Positions 1 to 7,240 of a stretch of DNA of 64,000 bases are shown here, one piece after another. Origin of the DNA: Terrabacter sp040702505 (GTDB lineage Bacteria > Actinomycetota > Actinomycetes > Actinomycetales > Dermatophilaceae); the NCBI RefSeq assembly GCF_040702505.1, contig NZ_JBFBLC010000006.1:278964-342963 (forward strand). Direction: 5' to 3'. Made by a program: the position numbers and the translations under genes. The notes under the pieces were generated by a model that searched no databases, had not been told where the DNA came from, and saw only the letters and a list, made by a program, of their open reading frames with translations. Position 1 is the first letter of the stretch. Each line of letters starts with the position of its first letter.

Positions 1-438
1 AACTCCCGGCACGAGACCGGGTCGCTGCGCGAGGTCCTCGTCGGCGCGGACGTCTTCATCGGGGTCTCAGCGCCGGACCTGTTGTCGGGCGGCGACATCG
101 CGACCATGGCGCCGGACGCGGTCGTCTTCGCCCTTGCGAACCCGGTCCCCGAGGTGGACCCGCTGGCGGCGAGCGAGCACGCGGCCGTCGTTGCCACCGG
201 GCGCTCGGACCATCCCAACCAGATCAACAACGTGCTCGTGTTCCCCGGCTTCTTCCGTGGCCTGCTCGACGCGCACGTCAGCGGCATCACCGATGCCATG
301 ATGGTCGCCGCCGCGCAGGCCCTCGCCGGGACCGTGGCGCCGAGCGAGCTCAACCCGAGCTTCATCATCCCCAGCGTGTTCGACACGAGCGTCGCGCCGG
401 CCGTCGCCGAGGCGGTCCGCCGCGCCGCGGAACTATGA
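1..438 (+). CDS. NAD(P)-dependent malic enzyme, C-terminal part (partial)
   Basis: Open from the first base of the window in frame 1, with its stop at 436-438, so only the last 145 residues are present. The family oxidatively decarboxylates malate to pyruvate. The segment matches the C-terminal NAD-binding domain of bacterial malic enzymes: 'FIGVSAP' followed by 'APDAVVFALANPVPEV', then 'GRSDHPNQINNVLVFPG' and 'ELNPSFIIPSVFD'. The ALANP and SDHPNQ-NN-FPG signatures are diagnostic. The cofactor preference cannot be read from this fragment. Catalytic Tyr and Lys lie upstream of the window. Confidence 0.93.
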   Translation, partial: NSRHETGSLREVLVGADVFIGVSAPDLLSGGDIATMAPDAVVFALANPVPEVDPLAASEHAAVVATGRSDHPNQINNVLVFPGFFRGLLDAHVSGITDAMMVAAAQALAGTVAPSELNPSFIIPSVFDTSVAPAVAEAVRRAAEL

Positions 439-484
439 CGTCGCGTACGTGTGCCGTCCCGGCGGGCAGCGGTGATGAGCCCGG

Positions 485-892
485 TCAGGCGGCGTGACGC
501 CCGCGGACTCCCGTGCGGACCACAGAGCCTGGGGGCACGGACTCGTCAGTGTCCACGCGTGCTCCGTCCCAGACGTGCGCCTCGGGACCGACCTTCGCGC
601 GCGGACCGATCCGTGCGTCCCGCCCGACGACAGCTCCGGCGGCGACGTGCGCCCTGGTGCCGACGTTGGCGTTCGCGTGGATGACTGCCTCTCGGTCGAT
701 CCAGGCCCCGCCCGCGATGTGCGCACCCTCGCCCACGACCGCGCCCCGGTCGACGTAGGCGTGCTCGCCGACGTATGCCGTCGGGTCGACGTGGGCGTGC
801 GACTCGACGAAACCACCACCGTTGACGTGGCGGGCGTAGCGCAGCATGGTGCCGTTGTCCTCTTCGAACTCCTCGTACTTCCTGCGCCTCAT
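485..892 (-). CDS. Hexapeptide-repeat (left-handed beta-helix) protein
   Basis: 135 residues. From about residue 35 almost the whole protein is imperfect hexapeptides of the [V/A/I]-G-x-x-[A/G]-x-[V/I] type (for example 'YVGEHAYVDRGAVVGEGAHI' and 'ARIGPRAKVGPEAHV'), the hallmark of left-handed beta-helix acyltransferases and gamma-carbonic anhydrases. The metal-binding histidines of carbonic anhydrases are not obvious and no acyltransferase catalytic domain is attached, so the function is open; a structural or antifreeze-like repeat is also possible. The ATG at 892 is preferred over in-frame starts further upstream because GGAGGGGG lies about 7 nt before it. The preceding residues are Arg-rich and not family-like. 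It is divergent from the aldo/keto reductase. Confidence 0.8.
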   Translation of the reverse strand: MRRRKYEEFEEDNGTMLRYARHVNGGGFVESHAHVDPTAYVGEHAYVDRGAVVGEGAHIAGGAWIDREAVIHANANVGTRAHVAAGAVVGRDARIGPRAKVGPEAHVWDGARVDTDESVPPGSVVRTGVRGRHAA

Positions 893-1095
893 CGTGCACC
901 CCCTCCGGGTTGGAGCGGGGGCACGTTGCCCACGCTCGTGACATGGCATCCAACGATCACGTGAACGTGAAGATTCCGGCCGACGGCCAACGTTGGACAC
1001 CCTCTTTGGAGCAACGTTCGTACCCGCCCAGGTGGTTCCTGATTCACGCGTCTCACGACAAACCGGGCGCCTCTGGCGCATCGGGCGTGGCGGCA

Positions 1096-1107
1096 TACGG
1101 TGGAAGG
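1096..1107 (+). promoter_or_regulatory. Putative leaderless promoter of the aldo/keto reductase gene
   Basis: A TACGGT hexamer (TANNNT type) at 1096-1101 ends 6 nt before the ATG at 1108, so transcription would begin at or next to the start codon. The only Shine-Dalgarno-like sequence, GGAAGG, directly abuts the ATG and is too close to act normally. No convincing -35 is seen. Confidence 0.45.
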
Positions 1108-2118
1108 ATGAACTTTCGATACCTCGGCAACAGCGGACTGAAGATCTCCGAGATCACCTATGGCAACTGGCTGACCCACGGCTCCCAGGTCGAGAACGAC
1201 GTCGCGACCCAGTGCGTGCGGGCGGCGCTCGACGCCGGCATCAGCACCTTCGACACGGCCGACACGTATGCCAACACCAAGGCCGAGTCGGTGCTCGGCG
1301 AGGCCCTCAAGGGCGAGCGGCGTGAGAGCCTCGAGATCTTCACGAAGGTCTACTGGCCCACCGGGCCGGGCGGCAAGAACGACACCGGGCTCTCGCGCAA
1401 GCACATCATGGAGTCGATCAACGGCTCGCTGCAGCGGCTGCAGACCGACTACGTCGACCTCTACCAGGCGCACCGCTACGACACCGAGACGCCGCTCGAG
1501 GAGACGATGCAGGCCTTCGCCGACGTCGTGCGTCAGGGCAAGGCGCTCTACATCGGCGTCAGCGAGTGGACGGCCGACCAGATCCGTGAAGGCGTCTCTC
1601 TCGCAAAGGAGCTCGGCTTCCAATTGATCTCGAGCCAGCCGCAGTACTCCATGCTCTGGCGCGTCATCGAGGGCGAGGTCGTCCCGACGTGCGAGGAGCT
1701 GGGAGTCAGCCAGATCGTCTGGAGCCCGATCGCGCAGGGCGTGCTGACGGGCAAGTACCAGCCCGGCCAGCAGCCGCCGGAGGGCTCGCGCGCCGCCGAC
1801 GAGAAGGGCGGCGCGGACATGATCAAGCGCTTCATGAACGACGACGTGCTGACGCGCGTGCAGAACCTCAAGCCCATTGCCGATGAGGCGGGCCTGTCGA
1901 TGGCGCAGCTCGCCGTCGCCTGGGTGCTGCAGAACCCGAACGTCGCCGCTGCGCTCGTCGGTGCCTCGCGTCCGGAGCAGGTGGCCGAGAACGTCAAGGC
2001 GGCCGGTGTGAAGCTCGAGCCGGAGCTCATGAAGAAGATCGACGACGTCCTCGGCGACATCGTGGAGCGGGACCCGGGCAAGACGAGGGAGACCGCGCCC
2101 CAGCAGCGCGTCGCCTGA
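1108..2118 (+). CDS. Aldo/keto reductase, Kv-beta-like
   Basis: 336 residues, the normal length for an NADPH-dependent aldo/keto reductase. The catalytic tetrad is visible: Asp49 and Tyr54 in 'FDTADTY', Lys80 in 'IFTK' and His122 in 'YQAHRYD'. The opening 'MNFRYLGNSGLKISEITYGN' and the later 'WSPIAQGVLTGKY' and 'ALVGASRPEQVAENV' match the potassium-channel beta-subunit-like branch, which reduces assorted aldehydes and ketones. The physiological substrate is unknown. It is monocistronic, preceded by a leaderless-type promoter and followed by a hairpin. Confidence 0.93.
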   Translation: MNFRYLGNSGLKISEITYGNWLTHGSQVENDVATQCVRAALDAGISTFDTADTYANTKAESVLGEALKGERRESLEIFTKVYWPTGPGGKNDTGLSRKHIMESINGSLQRLQTDYVDLYQAHRYDTETPLEETMQAFADVVRQGKALYIGVSEWTADQIREGVSLAKELGFQLISSQPQYSMLWRVIEGEVVPTCEELGVSQIVWSPIAQGVLTGKYQPGQQPPEGSRAADEKGGADMIKRFMNDDVLTRVQNLKPIADEAGLSMAQLAVAWVLQNPNVAAALVGASRPEQVAENVKAAGVKLEPELMKKIDDVLGDIVERDPGKTRETAPQQRVA

Positions 2119-2133
2119 CCACCTGCCGTATGC

Positions 2134-2167
2134 CGTCGGGCTACAAGCGTCGTCTCGTAGCCCGACG
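2134..2167. terminator. Hairpin, probable transcription terminator
   Basis: GTCGGGCTAC (2135-2144) pairs with GTAGCCCGAC (2157-2166), extended by one more C-G pair at each end. It lies 16 nt after the aldo/keto reductase stop, in the space between two convergent genes. A second weaker stem, GTGCTGCC/GGCAGCAC, sits at 2193-2227. There is no T tract, as is usual in high-GC actinobacteria. Confidence 0.55.
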
Positions 2168-2287
2168 CGTCGGCCCCCGTCCGGTCGGGAGCGTGCTGCC
2201 ACTCGTGGCGCCCAGGCGCGGCAGCACTCTCGTCGGGCACGGACGTCCGCGGCGGACCACTCCCGACGCGCCTACATCGCGGAAACG

Positions 2288-4096
2288 TCAGAACGGGGGG
2301 AGTGGTTCGGCTTCGCCGGACACCACCCGGCTCGAAGGTGCCGGCCGTGCGCGGTCGACCGGAAGTGCCGATGCTTCGTCGCGCAAGGGTTCGAGCCAGT
2401 CCCTGGGATAGGTGTCATAGACCCGACCGGCCTTGGTGCGCCATCGAACTCGGTCGCCTTCGCGCTGGACCGACCAGTGCCCGTGCGTGTGGACGTTGTG
2501 GTGGGCTCGGTGCTTGCTCGTCAGGTTGTCGACGGCGGTGGGTCCGTGTGGCCAGGGGATGTCGTGGTCGAGGTCGCACCTGGCCGCTGGCACCGTGCAA
2601 CCCGGTGCCCGGCAGGTCCCGTCGACCGCCTCGACGTGCGCGCGCATGGCGGGCGTGGGTCGGTAGCCGCCTGTCTCGAGCTGCAGGGCGGCTCCGGTGA
2701 CTGCGTCGACGGCCAGCCTTCGCCAGGTCGAGTCGTCGTGCAGCATGATCTGGCGGGCCTGGTCAGCCGCGATCCAGCCGTAGCCCGGCACCTCGCACGG
2801 CGCGTCGGTGAGCCCGAGGGCCGTCGAGAACGGCACGACCAGCGTGACGCAGGCCGCAGGCCTGCGCCCGAGGCGCGTAAACCATGGCACCTGCGACGCC
2901 GCCTCATGCCGCCCAGCGCTGTCTCGTCGGCCGCTGTCTCGTCGGCCGCTGTCTAGCGGGCCGCGGTCTAGCGGGCCGCTGTCCCGTGGGCCGCTGTCCC
3001 GTGGGCCGCTGTCTCGTCGGCGCGGGTCCCATATACCGCCATCGCCGGCACTCGTGCCATCGGCGAGGCCGTCACTGCCCGGCCTGCCGTGGTCGGAGCG
3101 CTCCGGCCTCGCGCCCGGATAGTCCGGCCAGCCGAACATCAGCGTGTCGGTGATGACGTCGGCTCTCAGCGAGTCGAGGTCGCGGGGGTCGCCCGCTGCA
3201 CGGGCAGCCCGAGCCACCGCATCGGCTCGATCCATGGCGGAGATGATCTTGTCGGCGTCGTTGACGACCGTCATGGTCGCCAGGCCGTCGCCGTCGAGCT
3301 GGGCATGCGCTCCGCGGCGTCGTCGCGCCGCCCGTCGGCGCTCAGCTGCCTCGCGGTCGGCAGCGAGGCAGGCTCGCGTCAGCCGTTGGCGAAAGAGGCT
3401 GGGAGACGGCGGTGCGCCGTCCTTGGGCTTGAGGACGGACTCCACGACACCTGCTCCGCACTCCGGCGGCAGGGCCGCTATCTCCCGGAAGATGGTGCAG
3501 GCCCGATACAGCGAGACCTGTCCCTGCTGCAGCCGGGCGCGCAGCGCGGCCGCGCCTGGCGTGCGCGCCAGCGCCAGCCCCAACCGCACGCCGACCTCCT
3601 GCTGTCCGAGCCCTGTCGCGGTCGACACCTCCATGGCTGCCAGCTCGTCAGCCTCTATCCACCCCGGGGCAGCGGGCCGCCCGAGGCCGGCCGTCCGTGC
3701 CAGCTCGCTGGCCTCGATGGTGGACCGGAGCCGGGCCAGGGCCTCGAGGCCGGCAGCGTCCAGAACGGACTTGCAGCGCTCCGCGAACTCGACGGTCCTT
3801 AGCTCCGCATCCGCCTGGGCCTCCAGCTGCGAGAGGGCGTCCGCGGCTCGCACGGGTGACAGATCGTCGGCGGCAGCCTCGAGCAGCTCGGTCAGCAGCG
3901 CGGGGACGACGTCGGCCAGCAGCGTCTCGGCCACCTGTTTGCGCAGCGCTCGCTCGAGCACGGGGAGGTCACGTTGCCGGACGGCCGTGCGGCAGCCTGC
4001 TCGCGTTCGGAATAGCCTCGCCAGGCGGTCGACGTCGACGACGACGTCAGTGACACCAACGCGCCGATCGGTGCCCACCCCTGTTACGTCGTCCAT
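2288..4096 (-). CDS. DUF222 and HNH endonuclease domain protein, SOS-controlled
   Basis: 602 residues. The first ~330 residues have the helical, Arg/Ala/Glu-rich character of DUF222 (13E12-repeat family). The C-terminal ~100 residues carry an HNH nuclease signature: 'CRAPGC' then 'CDLDHDIPW', 'NLTSKHRAHHNVH' and 'GHW'. Between them, residues ~359-393 form a low-complexity RDSGP/RDSGR linker encoded by a 15-bp tandem repeat. Proteins of this family are abundant and multicopy in actinobacteria, and their biological role is unsettled. Here a canonical LexA box covers the promoter, so induction by DNA damage is likely. The ATG at 4096 lies 5 nt from the -10-like hexamer, suggesting a leaderless or very short leader. 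Confidence 0.88.
   Translation of the reverse strand: MDDVTGVGTDRRVGVTDVVVDVDRLARLFRTRAGCRTAVRQRDLPVLERALRKQVAETLLADVVPALLTELLEAAADDLSPVRAADALSQLEAQADAELRTVEFAERCKSVLDAAGLEALARLRSTIEASELARTAGLGRPAAPGWIEADELAAMEVSTATGLGQQEVGVRLGLALARTPGAAALRARLQQGQVSLYRACTIFREIAALPPECGAGVVESVLKPKDGAPPSPSLFRQRLTRACLAADREAAERRRAARRRRGAHAQLDGDGLATMTVVNDADKIISAMDRADAVARAARAAGDPRDLDSLRADVITDTLMFGWPDYPGARPERSDHGRPGSDGLADGTSAGDGGIWDPRRRDSGPRDSGPRDSGPLDRGPLDSGRRDSGRRDSAGRHEAASQVPWFTRLGRRPAACVTLVVPFSTALGLTDAPCEVPGYGWIAADQARQIMLHDDSTWRRLAVDAVTGAALQLETGGYRPTPAMRAHVEAVDGTCRAPGCTVPAARCDLDHDIPWPHGPTAVDNLTSKHRAHHNVHTHGHWSVQREGDRVRWRTKAGRVYDTYPRDWLEPLRDEASALPVDRARPAPSSRVVSGEAEPLPPF
2918..3022. repeat. Seven 15-bp tandem repeats inside the HNH gene
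   Basis: Seven consecutive 15-bp units of the form GCTGTCTCGTCGGCC with small substitutions, at 2918, 2933, 2948, 2963, 2978, 2993 and 3008. Being a multiple of three they keep the frame, and encode the RDSGP-like linker between the DUF222 and HNH parts. Copy number is likely to vary between strains. Confidence 0.9.
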
Positions 4097-4101
4097 GATC
4101 T

Positions 4102-4130
4102 ATTCGAACAGATGTTCGAAGGGAAGTCAA
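4102..4130 (-). promoter_or_regulatory. LexA (SOS) box overlapping a sigma-70-type promoter
   Basis: TTCGAACAGATGTTCGAA at 4103-4120 is a perfect 18-bp match to the actinobacterial SOS box core CGAAC-N4-GTTCG with symmetric flanks. On the minus strand TTGACT (4125-4130) and TCGAAT (4102-4107) are separated by exactly 17 bp, so the box fills the spacer and covers the -10 of the promoter reading into the HNH gene. LexA binding would block transcription until DNA damage. Confidence 0.88.
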
Positions 4131-4205
4131 GAGAACGCACGTCCTTGCCTGACTCTGGATGGGTTGGCGGTTGTGCGCAGGCGAGGGCCGGAGGAGGGTG
4201 CCGAC

Positions 4206-5612
4206 ATGGACGTCGATCTGCAGCAGCTGTTCACGCGCGCGGCATCCGAGAGTGCCCGCCATCGCCGCACCGTCGGCGATCGGCCGGTCCATCCGGCCAC
4301 CGACCGGTCTGCCATGGACGCTGCCTTCGGAGGTCCGCTGCCCGCGCGCGGCTCCGACCCGCAGCGTGTCGTCGACGACCTGGTCGCGGCGGCGGGGCCC
4401 GGCCTCGTCGGGTCGGTCGGCCCGCGGTTCTTCGGCTTCGTCATCGGCGGCGCATCTCCCGCCGCGACGGCCGCCGACATGCTCACGGCGGGATGGGACC
4501 AGTGCGCCTACAACGACGTGCTCTCTCCGGCGGCCGCAGCGGCTGAGCGCGCGGCTGCGTCGTGGACGAAGCACCTGCTCGGCATCCCTGAGACCGCCTC
4601 GGTCGGCTTTGTCACCGGCGCCCAGGCGGCCAACACGGTGGGCCTGGCTGTCGGTCGACAGCGTGTGCTCGCCGACGTGGGCTGGGACGTGGCGCGGGAC
4701 GGGCTGTTCGGGGCGCCCCGGGTCGCGGTCGTCGCCAGCGAGGAGCGACACGCCACCATCGACCGCGCCGCCCGACTCCTGGGCTTCGGCACGAGCAGCA
4801 TCGAGCCGGTGGCTGCCGACGACCAGGGAGCCATCGACGTCGAGAGCCTCCGCGCGACCCTGGCAAGGCTTCGGGACCGACCGGTCATCGTGTGCCTCCA
4901 GGCAGGCAACGTCAACACCGGCGCCTGCGACGACCTCCGCACCGCGACCGAGCTCGCGCACGAGCACGGCGCGTGGGTCCACGTCGACGGCGCCTTCGGT
5001 CTCTGGGCCGCCGCCAGCCCTCGAACCGCGCACCTGCTCGACGGTGTCGAGCTCGCGGACTCGTGGGGCACCGACGCGCACAAGTGGCTCAACGTCCCGT
5101 ACGACAGCGGGCTCGCGTTCTGCGCCGATGCGTCGCTGCACGCCGCCACGATGTCGTATGCCGCCGCGTACCTCACCGGGTCGGGCGCCGTCTCGGATCC
5201 CGTCCTCGGGGACCTCACGCCCGAGTCGTCCCGGCGGGCAAGGGGTTTCGCGGTGTGGGCGGCGCTGCGGGAGCTGGGGACGGACGGGGTTGTGGGCCTC
5301 GTGGACCGGTGCTGCGCGCTGGCCCGGCAGATGGCGGCTCGTCTCGAAGCCGGTGGAGCCCGCATCCACAACGACGTCGTGCTGAACCAGGTTCTCGTGA
5401 ACATCGGCGACCCCGGGCTCACGGACTCGGTGGTGCAGGCCATCCAGGCGGATGGGACGTGCTGGGTCGGCGCAACCACCTGGCACGGCCAGCGGCTGAT
5501 CCGCGTCTCCGTGTCCAACGCGACGACCACCGAGCGCGACATCGACGTCTCCGCCGAGGCCATGCTCGCCGCCGCTGCATCCGTGTCGTCGTCCCTGTCG
5601 TCCCGTCACTGA
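4206..5612 (+). CDS. PLP-dependent group II decarboxylase-like enzyme
   Basis: 468 residues of the aspartate aminotransferase fold, group II amino-acid decarboxylase family. The PLP lysine is Lys293 in 'SWGTDAHKWLNVPYDSG'. 'WVHVDGAFGLWA' supplies the Asp that contacts the pyridine nitrogen, and 'GFVTGAQAANTVGLAVGRQ' the phosphate-binding side. Homologues are annotated as aromatic-L-amino-acid, tyrosine or glutamate decarboxylases; the amino acid used here cannot be told. The ATG at 4206 is chosen because GGAGGAGGG stands ~8 nt upstream and the long open frame before it is antisense to the HNH gene. The stop overlaps that of the convergent acyltransferase gene. Confidence 0.9.
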   Translation: MDVDLQQLFTRAASESARHRRTVGDRPVHPATDRSAMDAAFGGPLPARGSDPQRVVDDLVAAAGPGLVGSVGPRFFGFVIGGASPAATAADMLTAGWDQCAYNDVLSPAAAAAERAAASWTKHLLGIPETASVGFVTGAQAANTVGLAVGRQRVLADVGWDVARDGLFGAPRVAVVASEERHATIDRAARLLGFGTSSIEPVAADDQGAIDVESLRATLARLRDRPVIVCLQAGNVNTGACDDLRTATELAHEHGAWVHVDGAFGLWAAASPRTAHLLDGVELADSWGTDAHKWLNVPYDSGLAFCADASLHAATMSYAAAYLTGSGAVSDPVLGDLTPESSRRARGFAVWAALRELGTDGVVGLVDRCCALARQMAARLEAGGARIHNDVVLNQVLVNIGDPGLTDSVVQAIQADGTCWVGATTWHGQRLIRVSVSNATTTERDIDVSAEAMLAAAASVSSSLSSRH

Positions 5613-6973
5613 GCCCGCTGCGGCGAAGGGGAGCGCACCAGGGCCGCCATCTCCTCCTCCAGGAGCTCGACGAGGCGCTCACCATCGGGCACCACGTCGG
5701 GATCGCGCACGACCGTGATCGCGAGCGTGCCGGCATACGAGAGCACGTCGAAGATGACCCCCGTGTTGCCCGGCGTGACGGCGACGGGGACGACCCGGTT
5801 GACGACCTGCCCGCAGAAGGTCCACGGCCGGCTCGGGCCACGCATGTTGCTGACGTAGGTGTTGACGAGGCGCTGGTGATCGACGAACCACCGGAAGACG
5901 CCGAGCCGAGCCAGCGCACGGAAGGCCAGGTTGAGCGGCGCGGCCGAGGCAGCTCGCGGGCGGGTGCGCTGCGCCCGCGACACCGCGGCGACCGCGCGGA
6001 CCGTGGCTTCGGTGGTGGTCTTGACGGGGATCCGGAAGGGCACCACGCCGGTCTCGTTGCCGAGACGGCCGGCGCTTGCCGAGGTGCGGCCTGAGTAGGG
6101 CACCGACACGACGACCGAGTCGACTCGCCCGCGCTCGGCGACGCTCTCTGCGAGGGCGTGCGCGACGGCGGAGAGCAGGAGGTCGTTGAGGGTGACGCCG
6201 AGCCGGTGGGCCGCGGCGAGGACGTCGGCGAGAGGCGTTTGCACGCACGAGATCCGGCGCGTGGGCCCGGTGGGTCGGTTGAACGGCGTACGGGGGCACA
6301 GTCGCGGTCGAGGAGCCCCGGAGCCGACGCCCAGGTCACGTGCCCCCGATCGGGCCAGGCGCGCTCGATCGCCGAGCGCCTGCAGGGTCCTGAGGTGCTC
6401 ACACCACGCGTCCGCAGCGAGCTCGCGACGGGTCGGCTTCGATACCTTGCTCGCTGTCGGCGGCGCAGCCGGCGGCGCGTCGGTCAGGGCGCCGAGCACG
6501 GCGAGGCCTCCGAGCCCGTCGGCCAGGACGTGGTGGGCCACGACGACGAGCGCGGCGCGGTCACCGCCCAGACCGGTGACCCAGCACGCCTGCCACAGTG
6601 GCCGGTCACGCGGCAGTGGCCGGCACGCCTCCTCTGCCGCAGCAGCCCACAGGGCGTCCTCGCCCTCGACCTCGCGGAAGCGGAGGTGGCGCGCCACGTC
6701 GAACCCTTCGTCGTCGCACCAGTAGGGGCGCCCGCAGCCGAGCGGTGCGGACCGCAGCCGACGATGGAGACGCGGGACGGCTGGAGCGCCGCGCTCCAGG
6801 GCCTGCAGCACGTCCTCCCTGGCGAGGTCGCCACCGCCCTCTACGACGAGAACCGCGGCGATGTTCATGGGTGCCGCTCCGCGGTCCGTGACGAGCGTCG
6901 TCAGGTCGTTCGGCGTGATCCGGTCGACCGTGCCGACGTCCGGCTGGTCCCCACGGGAGCTCCGCGCACCCAT
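5606..6973 (-). CDS. Wax ester synthase/diacylglycerol acyltransferase (WS/DGAT) family protein
   Basis: 455 residues. The active-site HHxxxDG motif is intact ('VVAHHVLADGLGG', about residues 145-157), preceded by 'RPLWQACWV' as usual for the family. The C-terminal half has the typical 'NDLLLSAVAHAL', 'NETGVVPFRIPV' and 'VSNMRGPSRPWTFCG' blocks. These enzymes esterify fatty acyl-CoA to long-chain alcohols or diacylglycerol for storage lipids. No lipid genes are adjacent. The stop overlaps the convergent decarboxylase gene by 7 nt, so no intergenic terminator is possible there. Confidence 0.92.
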   Translation of the reverse strand: MGARSSRGDQPDVGTVDRITPNDLTTLVTDRGAAPMNIAAVLVVEGGGDLAREDVLQALERGAPAVPRLHRRLRSAPLGCGRPYWCDDEGFDVARHLRFREVEGEDALWAAAAEEACRPLPRDRPLWQACWVTGLGGDRAALVVVAHHVLADGLGGLAVLGALTDAPPAAPPTASKVSKPTRRELAADAWCEHLRTLQALGDRARLARSGARDLGVGSGAPRPRLCPRTPFNRPTGPTRRISCVQTPLADVLAAAHRLGVTLNDLLLSAVAHALAESVAERGRVDSVVVSVPYSGRTSASAGRLGNETGVVPFRIPVKTTTEATVRAVAAVSRAQRTRPRAASAAPLNLAFRALARLGVFRWFVDHQRLVNTYVSNMRGPSRPWTFCGQVVNRVVPVAVTPGNTGVIFDVLSYAGTLAITVVRDPDVVPDGERLVELLEEEMAALVRSPSPQRAQ

Positions 6974-7240
6974 GACACGACCGTATGCCGCCTCGTGTCC
7001 GCCCGTGCGTGGGTGTCGCAGGCCGACCTGTTTCTCCGCTCACATCCAGCCCTGCACCACCGCACTCAGATCCCGTCCAGCGAAATCCCAGATGTTCTTG
7101 ACCATGTCTTGACCGAGGTCGACGTAGCGTCCCCGCTGCTGCGGTCGTTGGTCACACGAGCGAGGGCGCCCGTCGTCGCTCCACGGTCTCGACCGGATGC
7201 CTCGGGGGTGTCCTCCTTCCCTGGATCTCAGGAGCTGCAC

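Noticed and set aside
3144..4205. N-terminal extension of the decarboxylase-like enzyme across the HNH gene
   Set aside because: The extension is Ser/Arg-rich antisense translation of the HNH gene and the true ATG at 4206 has a strong ribosome-binding site.
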